In this document: piece by piece, positions 1 to 9,131 of the stretch
Layout of the letters: each line of letters opens with the position of its first letter
How positions within the stretch are numbered: the first letter of the stretch is position 1
Source: a virus
Reading direction: 5' to 3' (one strand)
IMG/VR virus record: IMGVR_UViG_3300030329_002613
Span: 1-43,508 of that record
DNA length: 43,508 bases
Position numbers and translations under genes: made by a program
The notes under the pieces: model-generated
The model's input: only the letters and a program-made list of their open reading frames with translations
What the model was told of the DNA's origin: nothing
The model's database searches: none

Positions 1-2
1 TC

Positions 3-2111
3 GTCGTTATCTCGAAAACTGGCAAAATTGGAGAAATCTATGAAATCCAAGGTTTGCGAATTGGCTTGCCGTTGGAACCAGTGCGAGGGGTGCACGTGCA
101 TGAGAAACGAAAATGGGTAAAGTTTGATCCTCCAAAAGAATTAAGTAGATTAAAAAATATATTTGATTGGAGAAATTATCCCGATGAGAATAAAGAACAA
201 TGGTACGATTATATAGATGAGGAGTTTAAAAGAAGAGACGAAGGGTTTTGGTTTGATAATAAAGGAAAAGCAACATACATAACAGGTACGCACTATATGT
301 ATCTTCAATGGAGTAAAATTGATGTTGGTGCTCCAGACTTTAGAGAAGCAAATAGATTATTCTATATATTTTGGGAAGCTTGTAAAGCTGATAAAAGATG
401 TTATGGAATGTGTTATCTAAAAAATAGGCGTTCTGGATTTTCTTTTATGTCTTCTGCAGAAACAGTTAATTTAGCTACTTTAGCGAGTGATAGTAGATAT
501 GGGGTACTTTCTAAAACAGGTGCTGACGCTAAGAAGATGTTTACTGATAAAGTTGTACCAATTAGCATAAACTACCCTTTCTTTTTTAAACCGATTCAAG
601 ATGGTATGGATCGACCTAAAACAGAATTAGCATATAGAGTGCCAGCTAGTAAGTTTACGAGAAAGAAAATTACAGCTAATGAAAAACTGGAAGAGTTAGA
701 AGGATTAGATACTACAATAGATTGGAAAAATACTGGTGATAATAGTTATGATGGTGAAAAACTAGCATTATTAGTACATGACGAAAGTGGCAAGTGGGAG
801 AGACCTGATAATATATTAAATAACTGGAGAGTTACAAAAACATGTTTACGATTAGGTAGTAGGATTATAGGTAAATGCATGATGGGTAGCACTTCAAATG
901 CATTAGATAAAGGTGGAGAAAATTTTAAAAGACTATACAACGCATCCGATGTCACTAAAAGAAATAGAAATGGTCAGACTAAGTCTGGTCTCTATTCTTT
1001 GTTTATCCCAATGGAATGGAACTACGAAGGATTTATTGACGAGTACGGAATTCCAGTATTTGATACACCTGACGTCGATGTGTTCGGGCCGGATGGTGAA
1101 TTAATAGATATAGGTATAATTGAGCATTGGCAAAATGAAGCTGATGGTTTAAAAGGAGATCACGACGCGTTAAATGAGTTTTATAGACAATTTCCTAAAA
1201 CAACAGAACATGCCTTTAGAGATGAGGCGAAAGGAAGTATATTTAACTTAGTAAAAATATACGAGCAAATAGATTATAACGAAGAGATGTCTAGAACTCT
1301 TGGTGTTACAACTGGTAATTTCCAATGGGTTAATGGAGTTAAAGACACACAGGTTATATTTTATCCAGATCAACAAGGTAGATTTAAAGTCAGTTGGGTT
1401 CCAAAAACTGAATTACAAAATAGAGTGGTTCTTAAAAATGGTATAAAGTATCCTGGTAATGAACACATGGGAGCGTTCGGTTGTGACTCTTATGATATAT
1501 CAGGGACCGTAGATGGTCAAGGCTCTAAAGGAGCGCTGCACGGATTGACTAGATTTAGTATGGAAGATGCTCCTGCTAATAGTTTCTTTTTAGAGTACTT
1601 ATCAAGACCACCTACGGCTGAAATATTCTTTGAAGATGTTTTAATGGCAATAGTTTTTTATGGTATGCCAATATTAGCGGAGAATAATAAACCTCGACTA
1701 TTATATTATTTAAGACGTAGAGGTTATAGAGGATTCAGTATGAATCGACCAGATAAAGTATGGAATAAGTTATCTGTAGCAGAAAAGGAAGTTGGGGGAA
1801 TTCCTAATTCTAGCGAAGATATAAAACAAGCTCATGCGGCTGCGATTGAAATGTATATACAAGATCACATAGGTATGAAGCAAGATGGAACGTTTGGAGA
1901 CATGTATTTTAATAAGACTTTAAATGAGTGGACTAGATTTGATATAACCAAACGTACAAAGTTTGACGCGACAATAAGTTCAGGTTTAGCGATTATGGCT
2001 AACAATAGACATCTTTACGCGCCAAACGCAAAAATTGAAAAACCAAAATTAAACATAAATATTGCTAAATATAGAAATAGTGGTAGCATGTCGAAAATAA
2101 TTAAAGAGTAA
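3..2111 (+). CDS. terL: Terminase large subunit, 5' end outside the window
   Basis: ATP-driven DNA packaging motor with headful nuclease. The frame is open from the first complete codon of the window (position 3) with no stop, so the TTG at 54 is not a credible start and the gene continues leftward. Counting from that TTG: a Walker A-like KNRRSGFS at residues 123-130 (the KxRxxGxS form seen in several marine and crAss-like phage terminases), Walker B LALLVHDES at 237-245 with D243/E244, coupling motif MMGSTSNA at 276-283, and the RNase H-like nuclease domain opening with FGCDSYD at 475-481 (D478) followed by LAENN near 541-545. At 685+ residues it is in the usual range for this class. The portal gene starts one base after its stop, as expected for a packaging module. 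Function is confident; the N-terminus is unknown. Confidence 0.93.
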   Translation, partial: VVISKTGKIGEIYEIQGLRIGLPLEPVRGVHVHEKRKWVKFDPPKELSRLKNIFDWRNYPDENKEQWYDYIDEEFKRRDEGFWFDNKGKATYITGTHYMYLQWSKIDVGAPDFREANRLFYIFWEACKADKRCYGMCYLKNRRSGFSFMSSAETVNLATLASDSRYGVLSKTGADAKKMFTDKVVPISINYPFFFKPIQDGMDRPKTELAYRVPASKFTRKKITANEKLEELEGLDTTIDWKNTGDNSYDGEKLALLVHDESGKWERPDNILNNWRVTKTCLRLGSRIIGKCMMGSTSNALDKGGENFKRLYNASDVTKRNRNGQTKSGLYSLFIPMEWNYEGFIDEYGIPVFDTPDVDVFGPDGELIDIGIIEHWQNEADGLKGDHDALNEFYRQFPKTTEHAFRDEAKGSIFNLVKIYEQIDYNEEMSRTLGVTTGNFQWVNGVKDTQVIFYPDQQGRFKVSWVPKTELQNRVVLKNGIKYPGNEHMGAFGCDSYDISGTVDGQGSKGALHGLTRFSMEDAPANSFFLEYLSRPPTAEIFFEDVLMAIVFYGMPILAENNKPRLLYYLRRRGYRGFSMNRPDKVWNKLSVAEKEVGGIPNSSEDIKQAHAAAIEMYIQDHIGMKQDGTFGDMYFNKTLNEWTRFDITKRTKFDATISSGLAIMANNRHLYAPNAKIEKPKLNINIAKYRNSGSMSKIIKE

Positions 2112-2112
2112 T

Positions 2113-4533
2113 ATGGCGCATAATAATGCAAATATAGATTTTCCTAGTCAAGTAGTTAGCGATGCAGAAAAGTTAAGTTATGACTATGGTTTAAAAGTTG
2201 CTAAAGCTATTGAAAAAGAGTGGTTTCATAATGATAGACAGGGTAATAGATTTAGAACACATAAAAATAATTTTCATAATTTAAGATTGTACGCTAGAGG
2301 TGAGCAATCAATTCAAAAATATAAGGATGAGTTATCAATTAATGGTGATTTGTCCTATCTTAATTTAGATTGGAAACCAGTTCCGATTATTTCTAAATTC
2401 GTTGATATTGTTGTAAATGGTTTAACAGAAAGAGTATACGATATAAAAGCTTATTCTCAAGATCCATTCGGTATATCTAAAAGAACTGAATATATGGAAT
2501 CTATATTAAGAGATATGCGTAGCCAAGAGTTCAACGATATAGCCGCCGAAACCATGAATATAGATCTTTATGAAAATAACAAAGAAGATCTACCAGATTC
2601 AGAAGAAGAATTAGCGCTACACATGCAATTAACATACAAGCAAGCTGTAGAGTTAGCTGAAGAGCAAGCTATAAACGTTTTGATGGAGGGTAATAGATAC
2701 GAGTTGATTAAGAAAAGGTTTTTCTATGATTTAACAACTATAGGTATTGGAGCTGTGAAAACATCATTTAACACATCAGAAGGTGTAGTTATAGATTATG
2801 TTGATCCAGCTAATCTTGTTTATTCTTACACCGACTCTCCTTATTTTGAAGATATATATTACGCTGGAGAAGTAAAATCTATTCCTATAAACGAGTTGGC
2901 AAAACAATTTCCACATTTAGAACATGAAGATTTAGAAGATATAGTTCAACAGGCTGGAAGAACATACAATTTTAATCATAGTCATAGTTTAGATGATGGT
3001 GATAGTAATAAGATTCAAGTATTATATTTTAACTACAAAACTTATATGAATGAAGTTTACAAGTTAAAAGAAACAGGTAGTGGCGCTATGAAGATAATAC
3101 CTAAAGATGATTCGTTTAACCCACCAGAAGATGTAGAATTTAACTACGCTAAATTACAAAGATCTATTGAATGTGTGTATGATGGTGCTTTAATTTTAGG
3201 TACAAATAAACTACTCAAATGGGAGATGGCTAGAAATATGATGCGTCCTAAAAGCGATTTTACTAAAGTTAAAATGAACTATGCTATTGTAGCACCTAGA
3301 ATGTATAATGGTAAAATTGAATCTTTAGTTGGTAGAATTACTGGTTTCGCAGATATGATTCAATTAACGCACTTGAAAATACAACAAGTTATGTCGAGAA
3401 TGACACCAGATGGCGTTTATTTAGATGCTGATGGTCTTGCTGAAATAGATTTAGGTAATGGTACTAACTACAATCCACAAGAAGCGTTAAATATGTTCTT
3501 CCAAACTGGTAGTATTATAGGTAGATCATTTACGCAAGATGGTGATCAAAATCCTGGTAAAGTACCAATTCAAGAAATATCAAATGGCCAAGGTGCAGGT
3601 AATAAAATGCAAGCGTTAATTGCAAATTACAACTATTATCTACAAATGATAAGAGATGTAACTGGTCTTAACGAAGCTAGAGATGGTAGTACACCTGATC
3701 CTAAATCACTAGTAGGTGTACAAAAGCTAGCCGCTGCAAACTCTAATACCGCAACTAGACACATACTACAAGCTGGATTATTTTTAACAGCTGAAGTAGC
3801 CGAATGTTTATCTCTTAGAATATCTGATATCATAGAATATTCACCTACAAGAGATGCATTCATACAATCTATAGGTGTACATAATGTAGCTACACTAGAA
3901 GAAATGGCTAACCTGCATTTATATGATTTTGGTATCTTTATTGAATTAGCTCCAGATGAAGAAGAAAAGCAATTACTGGAAAACAATATACAAATAGCAT
4001 TATCTAAAGAGGGTATAGATTTAGAAGATGCTATAGACATTAGAGATATCAGAAGTGTAAAGTTAGCCAATCAAGTATTAAAAATACGAAGGAAGAAAAA
4101 ATTCGAAAGAGATCAATTAGCTCAAAAACAACAATCCGAAGCTCAAGCTCAAGCGCAGGCACAAGCTCAACAACAAATACAACAGAGCGAAGTTCAAAAA
4201 CAACAACAACTTACTCAGAGCGAAATAGAATTAGAAAATGCTAAAGCTCAATTAAAAGGAGCTACATTAGAGAAAGAAGCTCAAGTTAAAAAGGAGTTGA
4301 TGGATCATGAGTTTGAATTGAATTTAAGATTAAGAGAATTAGATTTACAAGCCGCTAGAGAAGACGGTGGCATGAAAGAAGATCGTAAAGATCAAAGAAC
4401 AAAATTACAAGCAAGCCAACAAAGTCAATTAATCGACCAAAGAAAAACTGGTGGACCACCTAAAGATTTTGAATCAGCGGGTAACGATGTGCTTACTGGT
4501 AATTTTGGATTAGGTAATTTTGAACCTAGATAA
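2113..4533 (+). CDS. Portal protein with long Gln-rich coiled-coil tail
   Basis: Dodecameric head-vertex protein through which DNA enters and leaves. The call rests on position directly after terL and before scaffold and capsid, length of 806 aa, and a portal-like body with a central segment around residues 400-560 that includes TGFADMIQLTHLKIQQVM and a Gly/Asn-rich loop. Residues about 660-770 are a charged coiled coil that begins with a run of Gln/Ala dipeptides (SEAQAQAQAQAQQQIQQ) and ends in a GGPP turn, before a short GNFGLGNFEPR terminus. This long C-terminal extension resembles portals of large marine and crAss-like phages. ATG at 2113 follows the terL stop by one base, with no Shine-Dalgarno. 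Fold-level identification was made by eye and not confirmed by search. Confidence 0.85.
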   Translation: MAHNNANIDFPSQVVSDAEKLSYDYGLKVAKAIEKEWFHNDRQGNRFRTHKNNFHNLRLYARGEQSIQKYKDELSINGDLSYLNLDWKPVPIISKFVDIVVNGLTERVYDIKAYSQDPFGISKRTEYMESILRDMRSQEFNDIAAETMNIDLYENNKEDLPDSEEELALHMQLTYKQAVELAEEQAINVLMEGNRYELIKKRFFYDLTTIGIGAVKTSFNTSEGVVIDYVDPANLVYSYTDSPYFEDIYYAGEVKSIPINELAKQFPHLEHEDLEDIVQQAGRTYNFNHSHSLDDGDSNKIQVLYFNYKTYMNEVYKLKETGSGAMKIIPKDDSFNPPEDVEFNYAKLQRSIECVYDGALILGTNKLLKWEMARNMMRPKSDFTKVKMNYAIVAPRMYNGKIESLVGRITGFADMIQLTHLKIQQVMSRMTPDGVYLDADGLAEIDLGNGTNYNPQEALNMFFQTGSIIGRSFTQDGDQNPGKVPIQEISNGQGAGNKMQALIANYNYYLQMIRDVTGLNEARDGSTPDPKSLVGVQKLAAANSNTATRHILQAGLFLTAEVAECLSLRISDIIEYSPTRDAFIQSIGVHNVATLEEMANLHLYDFGIFIELAPDEEEKQLLENNIQIALSKEGIDLEDAIDIRDIRSVKLANQVLKIRRKKKFERDQLAQKQQSEAQAQAQAQAQQQIQQSEVQKQQQLTQSEIELENAKAQLKGATLEKEAQVKKELMDHEFELNLRLRELDLQAAREDGGMKEDRKDQRTKLQASQQSQLIDQRKTGGPPKDFESAGNDVLTGNFGLGNFEPR

Positions 4534-4563
4534 ATTTTTTATTAACTATTATTATATTATATT

Positions 4564-5781
4564 ATGGCAAAAAAGAAAAAAGAAGAGGTAGTAGAACAGA
4601 CTACCGAACAACCAAAAGTAGACAATACAGTCGAAAAAATTAAAGTAAAAAAACCATCGATGAGGAAGTTTAATAACGATCCTGATAGTATGGTAAAAGT
4701 AGATTTAAGTAAACCGTCGGAAACAGATAAGATTGAAGAAGAAGTGAAAAAAGATGAGGAAAAAGTAGAGAGCGTAATAGAAGAAGTCGTGGAAGACGTA
4801 GCCCCACCACAAGAAGACGAAAAGAAAGTTGAAACTGATGGTGTTGAAGAAAAACCTGAGGAAACACCAACAATAGAAGAGATTACTGATGAAGAAGTGG
4901 AAGAGGTTCAAGAACAAATAGAAGAAGCTGTAGCAGAAGCTGAAGCTACAGGTAAAGCTATTCCAGAAGGTATCCAGAAACTTATGGATTTTATGGATGA
5001 AACCGGTGGTGATCTAAATGATTATATTAAGTTAAATAGAGATTATAGTAACGTAGATGATCAAGATTTGTTATTTGAACACTACAAACAAACAAAACCT
5101 CATTTAACTAACGAAGAAATTAACTTCCTTATGGAAGATCAATTCTCTTACGACGAGGAAACTGATGACGAAAGAGATATTAAAAGAAAGAAATTAGCGT
5201 TAAAAGAGCAAGTTGCCAGCGCTAAATCTCAACTGGAAGAGAACAAATCCAAATACTATGAAGATATCAAAGCTGGGAGTAAGTTAACTCCGGAACAACA
5301 AAAAGCTATTGATTTCTTTAATAGATACAACAAGGAATCTGAAGAAACTCAGAAAGCAGCGGATGAAGCTAAATCTAATTTCTTAAAGAAAACAAATAGT
5401 GTTTTCAACGATAAATTCAAAGGTTTTGAATATAACATCGGGGAAAAGAAATTTAGATTTAACGTGAAAGATGCTAATCAAACTAAAGAAACTCAAACAG
5501 ACATTAATAATTTTGTCAAGAAGTTCTTGAATGAAAAAAATGAAATGTCAGACGCTAAAGGTTATCACAAGGGTTTGTTTACAGCTATGAATGCCGATGC
5601 TATTGCTAATCACTTTTACGAACAAGGTAAAGCTGATGCTATGAAAGATAGTGTTACTAAAGCCAAGAATGTAAATATGAATCCAAGACAAAGTCATGGG
5701 CAAATAGAAGCAGGTGGTTTAAAGTTTAAAGTGTTAGGTGATGATTCTTCTGATTTTAAGTTTAAAATTAAACAAAAATAA
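4564..5781 (+). CDS. Scaffolding-type head protein
   Basis: Probable internal scaffold around which the capsid shell assembles. The 405-aa protein opens with MAKKKKEE, then about 100 residues dominated by Glu, Val and Lys (residues 40-125), then helical charged segments with no Cys or Trp-rich core, and a basic C-terminus (FKFKIKQK) preceded by a Gly/Gln-rich HGQIEAGG turn. Acidic N-terminus, high helix propensity and a short basic tail that could bind the capsid protein are typical of phage scaffolds, and the gene lies just before the major capsid gene. The 30-base leader is entirely A/T apart from one C and ends TTATATTATATT directly before the ATG. Family assignment rests on composition and context, not on a sequence motif. 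Confidence 0.75.
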   Translation: MAKKKKEEVVEQTTEQPKVDNTVEKIKVKKPSMRKFNNDPDSMVKVDLSKPSETDKIEEEVKKDEEKVESVIEEVVEDVAPPQEDEKKVETDGVEEKPEETPTIEEITDEEVEEVQEQIEEAVAEAEATGKAIPEGIQKLMDFMDETGGDLNDYIKLNRDYSNVDDQDLLFEHYKQTKPHLTNEEINFLMEDQFSYDEETDDERDIKRKKLALKEQVASAKSQLEENKSKYYEDIKAGSKLTPEQQKAIDFFNRYNKESEETQKAADEAKSNFLKKTNSVFNDKFKGFEYNIGEKKFRFNVKDANQTKETQTDINNFVKKFLNEKNEMSDAKGYHKGLFTAMNADAIANHFYEQGKADAMKDSVTKAKNVNMNPRQSHGQIEAGGLKFKVLGDDSSDFKFKIKQK

Positions 5782-5802
5782 CAAATTTAAAATTACAAAA
5801 TT

Positions 5803-7302
5803 ATGGCAATTACAGCAGGTAGTAATTTAAATAGTGTGCCAGCTTCACAAACTATAGCACTATCTTCAAATTACATCGATTTCGCTACAGCAGGATCTTC
5901 GGACGGCTGGGCACAGCAATACCTGCCTGATTTGATGGAAAAGGAAGCTGAAGTATTTGGTCCTAGGACTATTTCAGGTTTCTTATCTCAAGTTGGCGCA
6001 GAAGAGTCTATGACTTCAGACCAAGTAGTTTGGTCAGAACAAGCTAGACTACACTTATCTTACACGGGTACTCTTAACACGGGTACTTCAGTGTTTACAG
6101 TTTTAAAAGATATTGACGGTAACGTTGATGCTGATGGTTTTGATCCAACAGATCACGGTATTAGACTTAACGATCAATGTTTAGTTGCAACTTCTGAAGG
6201 TACATATAAAGGTATTTGTACTGCTCACTCTGGTGATACAGTAACAATAGTACCTTATGCACAAGAAAATGCAGATGATCTTTCAGCTTTTTCTACAGAG
6301 TCAGCAGCAGCAGCTACAGTTTTAGTTTACGGATCTGAATTCAACAAAGGTGTTGAAGGTCAAGGTAATTATGGTGGTATATCCGCTTCAGGACCTAAGA
6401 CAGTTACACCTAAATTCAAATCATTTACTAACAAGCCAATTATCATGAAAGATTACTACGAGATAAATGGTTCTGATACAGCTCAGATTGGCTGGGTTGA
6501 AGTAACTGGTGAAGATGGACAAAGTGGTTATCTTTGGTATCTAAAAGCCGAAGGTGATGTTAGATCACGTTTTACTGATTATTTAGAAATGACTATGTTA
6601 GAAGCTGAAAAGATTGTTTCTACATCTGTTGCTGTTGATACTATATTCAATGGCGGTTCTGGTCTTGGTACAAACGCTGGTACAGAAGGTTTATTTGCGG
6701 CTATTACAGATAGAGGTAATGTTACAACTGGTGTTACTGGTGTTAATGCTGCTACTGATTTAGCTGAATTTGACGCTATCTTGGCAGAGTTTGACAACCA
6801 AGGTGCAATTGAAGAAAACATGATGTTTGTTAATAGAGCTACGTCTCTAGCAATTGATGACATGTTAGCTTCTATGAATTCTTACGGGGCTGGTGGTACT
6901 TCTTACGGGGTATTTAACAACTCAGAAGATATGGCACTTAATTTAGGTTTCTCTGGATTCCGTAGAGGTTCTTATGATTTCTACAAATCAGATATGAGAT
7001 ACTTAAATGATAAAGCAACTCGTGGTAGTATCAATTCAAGAGACACTGTTGCGCCAATTAGAGGCGTTATGGTTCCAGCTGGTACATCATCAGTTTACGA
7101 TCAATCATTAGGAAAGAATCTTAAAAGACCTTTCTTACATGTTAGATACAGAGCTTCACAAACTGATAACAGAAAATTAAAATCTTGGATAACTGGTTCA
7201 GTTGGCGCTGCTACATCTGATTTAGACGCGATGCAAATGAACTTCTTATCGGAAAGATGTTTAATTACTCAAGGTGCAAATAACTTTATGTTAATGAAGT
7301 AA
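5803..7302 (+). CDS. Major capsid protein
   Basis: Shell-forming subunit, expected HK97 fold. It is 499 aa, follows the scaffold gene, and shows the N-terminal region IDFATAGSSDGWAQQYLP and the conserved-looking core FTNKPIIMKDYYEINGSD (about residues 207-224) typical of marine phage capsid proteins in this gene order. Residues 85-170 contain a Gly/Asp/Thr-rich beta-type insertion. Codon use is visibly more regular (many GGT, GCT, TCT) than in neighbouring genes, fitting high expression. A strong hairpin terminator follows within 20 bases of the stop, which also fits a very highly expressed gene. The leader AAATTACAAAATT before the ATG has no Shine-Dalgarno. Confidence is from context and general pattern. 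Confidence 0.88.
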   Translation: MAITAGSNLNSVPASQTIALSSNYIDFATAGSSDGWAQQYLPDLMEKEAEVFGPRTISGFLSQVGAEESMTSDQVVWSEQARLHLSYTGTLNTGTSVFTVLKDIDGNVDADGFDPTDHGIRLNDQCLVATSEGTYKGICTAHSGDTVTIVPYAQENADDLSAFSTESAAAATVLVYGSEFNKGVEGQGNYGGISASGPKTVTPKFKSFTNKPIIMKDYYEINGSDTAQIGWVEVTGEDGQSGYLWYLKAEGDVRSRFTDYLEMTMLEAEKIVSTSVAVDTIFNGGSGLGTNAGTEGLFAAITDRGNVTTGVTGVNAATDLAEFDAILAEFDNQGAIEENMMFVNRATSLAIDDMLASMNSYGAGGTSYGVFNNSEDMALNLGFSGFRRGSYDFYKSDMRYLNDKATRGSINSRDTVAPIRGVMVPAGTSSVYDQSLGKNLKRPFLHVRYRASQTDNRKLKSWITGSVGAATSDLDAMQMNFLSERCLITQGANNFMLMK

Positions 7303-7318
7303 GCGCTTATTATATTAA

Positions 7319-7351
7319 GGATCGAGGCTTCGGCCTCGACCCTTTCTTTTT
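7319..7351 (+). terminator. Hairpin terminator after the major capsid gene
   Basis: GGATCGAGGC pairs with GCCTCGACCC across a TTCG loop closed by C-G, the especially stable UUCG tetraloop; there is a single A/C mismatch in the stem. It is followed by TTTCTTTTT. This fits an intrinsic terminator or partial attenuator that separates capsid expression from the downstream genes. Confidence 0.9.
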
Positions 7352-7375
7352 ATTAATTTTATTATATATTATATT

Positions 7376-8203
7376 ATGACAAAAAAACAAGAAACAAAAA
7401 AAGAAGTAGTAATCGAAGAGGTTACGCAGGTTGTAGAGCAACCAAAGGTAAAAGAAAAACCTTTACCAACACCTGAGAATACTTGGGAAATAAAAGAAAG
7501 GAATTATTATTTAACTGGTAATCAATCACCTTTATCATATTCTATAAGAACCTCAAATATTTATTATTTTGATGAAGAAAAAGGGTACGAAAGAGAGTTA
7601 AAATATACTTCTAATCAAAGAACACCATTTGTTGATGAAATGGTAGGTGATCAAAGAATGGAGCATATTATTTTTAGAAACGGACATTTAAATGTACCTA
7701 GAAATAAACAGACTTTACAAAAACTTTTATCACTATATCATCCGCATAATGGGACGGTATTTTTAGAATACAACCCTGTTAAGAAAGCTGAAAATGAAAT
7801 TGATTTACTAGAAATTGAAATACAAGCATTAAATGCTGCTGGAAATCTAGATATTGATATGGCAGAAGCTGTTTTAAGAGTTGAGATGGGTTCTAAAGTA
7901 TCACAGATGAGTTCTAAGGAGCTTAGACGAGATTTGTTACTTTATGCTAAGAAAAACCCTAAGTTATTCTTAGAACTTGTAACAGACGAAAATGTTCAAC
8001 TTAGAAACTTTGGTATCAAAGCAACTGAAATGGGGATAATTAAATTATCACCAGATCAAAGAACGTTTAGTTGGGGTTCTAATAATAGAAAACTAATGAA
8101 TGTTCCTTTTGACGAACATCCATATTCAGCTTTAGCCGCTTGGTTTAAAACTGATGAAGGAATGGAGATTTACTCCAACATAGAAAAACGATTAAATTCG
8201 TAA
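7376..8203 (+). CDS. Conserved head-associated phage protein of unknown function
   Basis: No enzymatic motif is visible in this 275-aa protein. It has a charged variable N-terminus of about 35 residues (MTKKQETKKEVV onward), then a compact domain: ENTWEIKERNYYLTG near residue 38, a beta-rich section ending QRMEHIIFRNGHLNVP, a helix with LQKLLSLYHPHNG, a helical middle EIDLLEIEIQALNAA, and SKVSQMSSKELRRDLLLYA. Proteins with these blocks recur between the capsid and connector genes of uncultured marine phages (family recollection, not searched), so a head-completion or decoration role is plausible. It sits behind the capsid terminator with its own leader ending TTATATATTATATT before the ATG, which is almost the same leader as the scaffold gene. 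Confidence 0.7.
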   Translation: MTKKQETKKEVVIEEVTQVVEQPKVKEKPLPTPENTWEIKERNYYLTGNQSPLSYSIRTSNIYYFDEEKGYERELKYTSNQRTPFVDEMVGDQRMEHIIFRNGHLNVPRNKQTLQKLLSLYHPHNGTVFLEYNPVKKAENEIDLLEIEIQALNAAGNLDIDMAEAVLRVEMGSKVSQMSSKELRRDLLLYAKKNPKLFLELVTDENVQLRNFGIKATEMGIIKLSPDQRTFSWGSNNRKLMNVPFDEHPYSALAAWFKTDEGMEIYSNIEKRLNS

Positions 8204-8210
8204 TCAATCT

Positions 8211-8248
8211 GTAGTAGCGATCGCCCTACGGGGCGATTGTTATACTAC
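8211..8248 (+). terminator. Hairpin with TACG tetraloop between structural genes
   Basis: ATCGCCC and GGGCGAT pair across TACG, which with its closing C-G is a stable UNCG-type tetraloop. An outer stem GTAGTA/TACTAC extends the hairpin across a small internal loop. No T-run follows, so it may be an mRNA-processing or stability hairpin instead of a true terminator. It lies 8 bases after the stop of the preceding gene. Confidence 0.65.
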
Positions 8249-8262
8249 ATAAAACAAGTTAT

Positions 8263-8433
8263 ATGAAATCTAAAGGATTAGGCGATACAATAGAAAAAAT
8301 AACAAAGGCAACTGGAATAAAAAAAGTAGTTGATAAGGTTAGTAAAGCTACCAGAAAAGATTGTGGTTGTAACAAGCGAAAAGAAACACTGAATAAATTA
8401 TTTCCTTATCATCCAAACGGAAATAATTTCTAA
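8263..8433 (+). CDS. 56-aa phage protein with DCGC motif
   Basis: A short gene that fits exactly between the hairpin at 8211-8248 and the next gene (10-base gap), on the same strand. The 56-residue product begins MKSKGLGDTIEKITKATG, is rich in Lys, and has a paired cysteine motif KDCGCNKRK at residues 32-40 followed by LNKLFPYHP. I recognise this pattern (GLGDTIEKITKATGIKK, DCGC, NKLFP) as a recurrent small protein of marine phages encoded near connector or tail genes, but no function is established to my knowledge. The two close cysteines could bind metal or form a disulfide. Start ATG 8263 is preceded by an A/T leader. The order, compact spacing and coding-like composition support a real gene. 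Confidence 0.75.
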   Translation: MKSKGLGDTIEKITKATGIKKVVDKVSKATRKDCGCNKRKETLNKLFPYHPNGNNF

Positions 8434-8443
8434 AAAATAAAAT

Positions 8444-9127
8444 ATGGTAAATATAGATACGGTATATCAAAGAGTTTTAGCCTTGGCAAACAAGGAACAG
8501 CGAGGTTATATTACACCATTAGAATTTAATTTATTAGCTAATCAAGCTCAACTAGAAATATTTGAGCAATATTTTTATGATATAAATCAATTTGCGACAG
8601 TAGATGACATTGGTACTGAGTATTCTGATACTGTTGATAATCTTGACGAAAAGATATCTATATTCGAAACTAGCGGTGTTATTGCTAATGGTATTGTTTT
8701 ACCAGGAGATCTATATAGATTAGGTACTGTTATTTTTAATGGTATAAGAGAAGTTGAATACATAGAGCAAAAGAAATTTTTGTATATAATGGGCGCGCCA
8801 CTATCTAGACCTACTAATAATAGACCCGTATATACTAGAAATGCTAATACAATAAACGTAGTTGGTAATAATGGTAATGCTATAACCAATAATATAACAT
8901 GTAATTATATTAGGCAGCCAAATTCTGTTGAATGGGGGTATAATGTTGTTGTAGATAAGGCGCTATATAACGCGGGAGCTTCTACGCATTTTGAACTACA
9001 TAACTCAGAAGAAACAAAATTAGTTATTAAAATATTAGAATTAGCCGGAATAGTTATTAATAAACCAGGACTAGTTTCAATCGCTTCTCAAAAAGAAGCT
9101 AGTATGTCACAACAACAAAAAGCTTAA
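8444..9127 (+). CDS. Head-tail connector/adaptor-like protein
   Basis: Probable neck ring subunit that joins the portal to the tail. The 227-aa protein begins with a helical block (VYQRVLALANKEQRGYITP, then EFNLLANQAQLEIFEQYF) characteristic of adaptor proteins in marine and crAss-like phages, followed by an all-beta section (residues about 80-190) with LPGDLYRLGTVIFNG and a C-terminal helix with KLVIKILELAGIVI, ending in a Gln-rich tail. No catalytic residues are seen. It is followed after 4 bases by a larger connector gene whose C-terminus has the matching helical pattern, so the two probably stack in the neck. Assigned from family resemblance and position; the ring level is not determined. 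Confidence 0.7.
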   Translation: MVNIDTVYQRVLALANKEQRGYITPLEFNLLANQAQLEIFEQYFYDINQFATVDDIGTEYSDTVDNLDEKISIFETSGVIANGIVLPGDLYRLGTVIFNGIREVEYIEQKKFLYIMGAPLSRPTNNRPVYTRNANTINVVGNNGNAITNNITCNYIRQPNSVEWGYNVVVDKALYNAGASTHFELHNSEETKLVIKILELAGIVINKPGLVSIASQKEASMSQQQKA

Positions 9128-9131
9128 ATAA

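Noticed and set aside
54-56. TTG as the true start of the terminase
   Set aside because: The frame stays open to the window edge with coherent coding upstream, so the gene is simply truncated.
3636-4070. 144-residue opposite-strand frame within the portal gene
   Set aside because: Ser/Leu-rich shadow of an AT-rich gene, no leader, contrary to operon direction.
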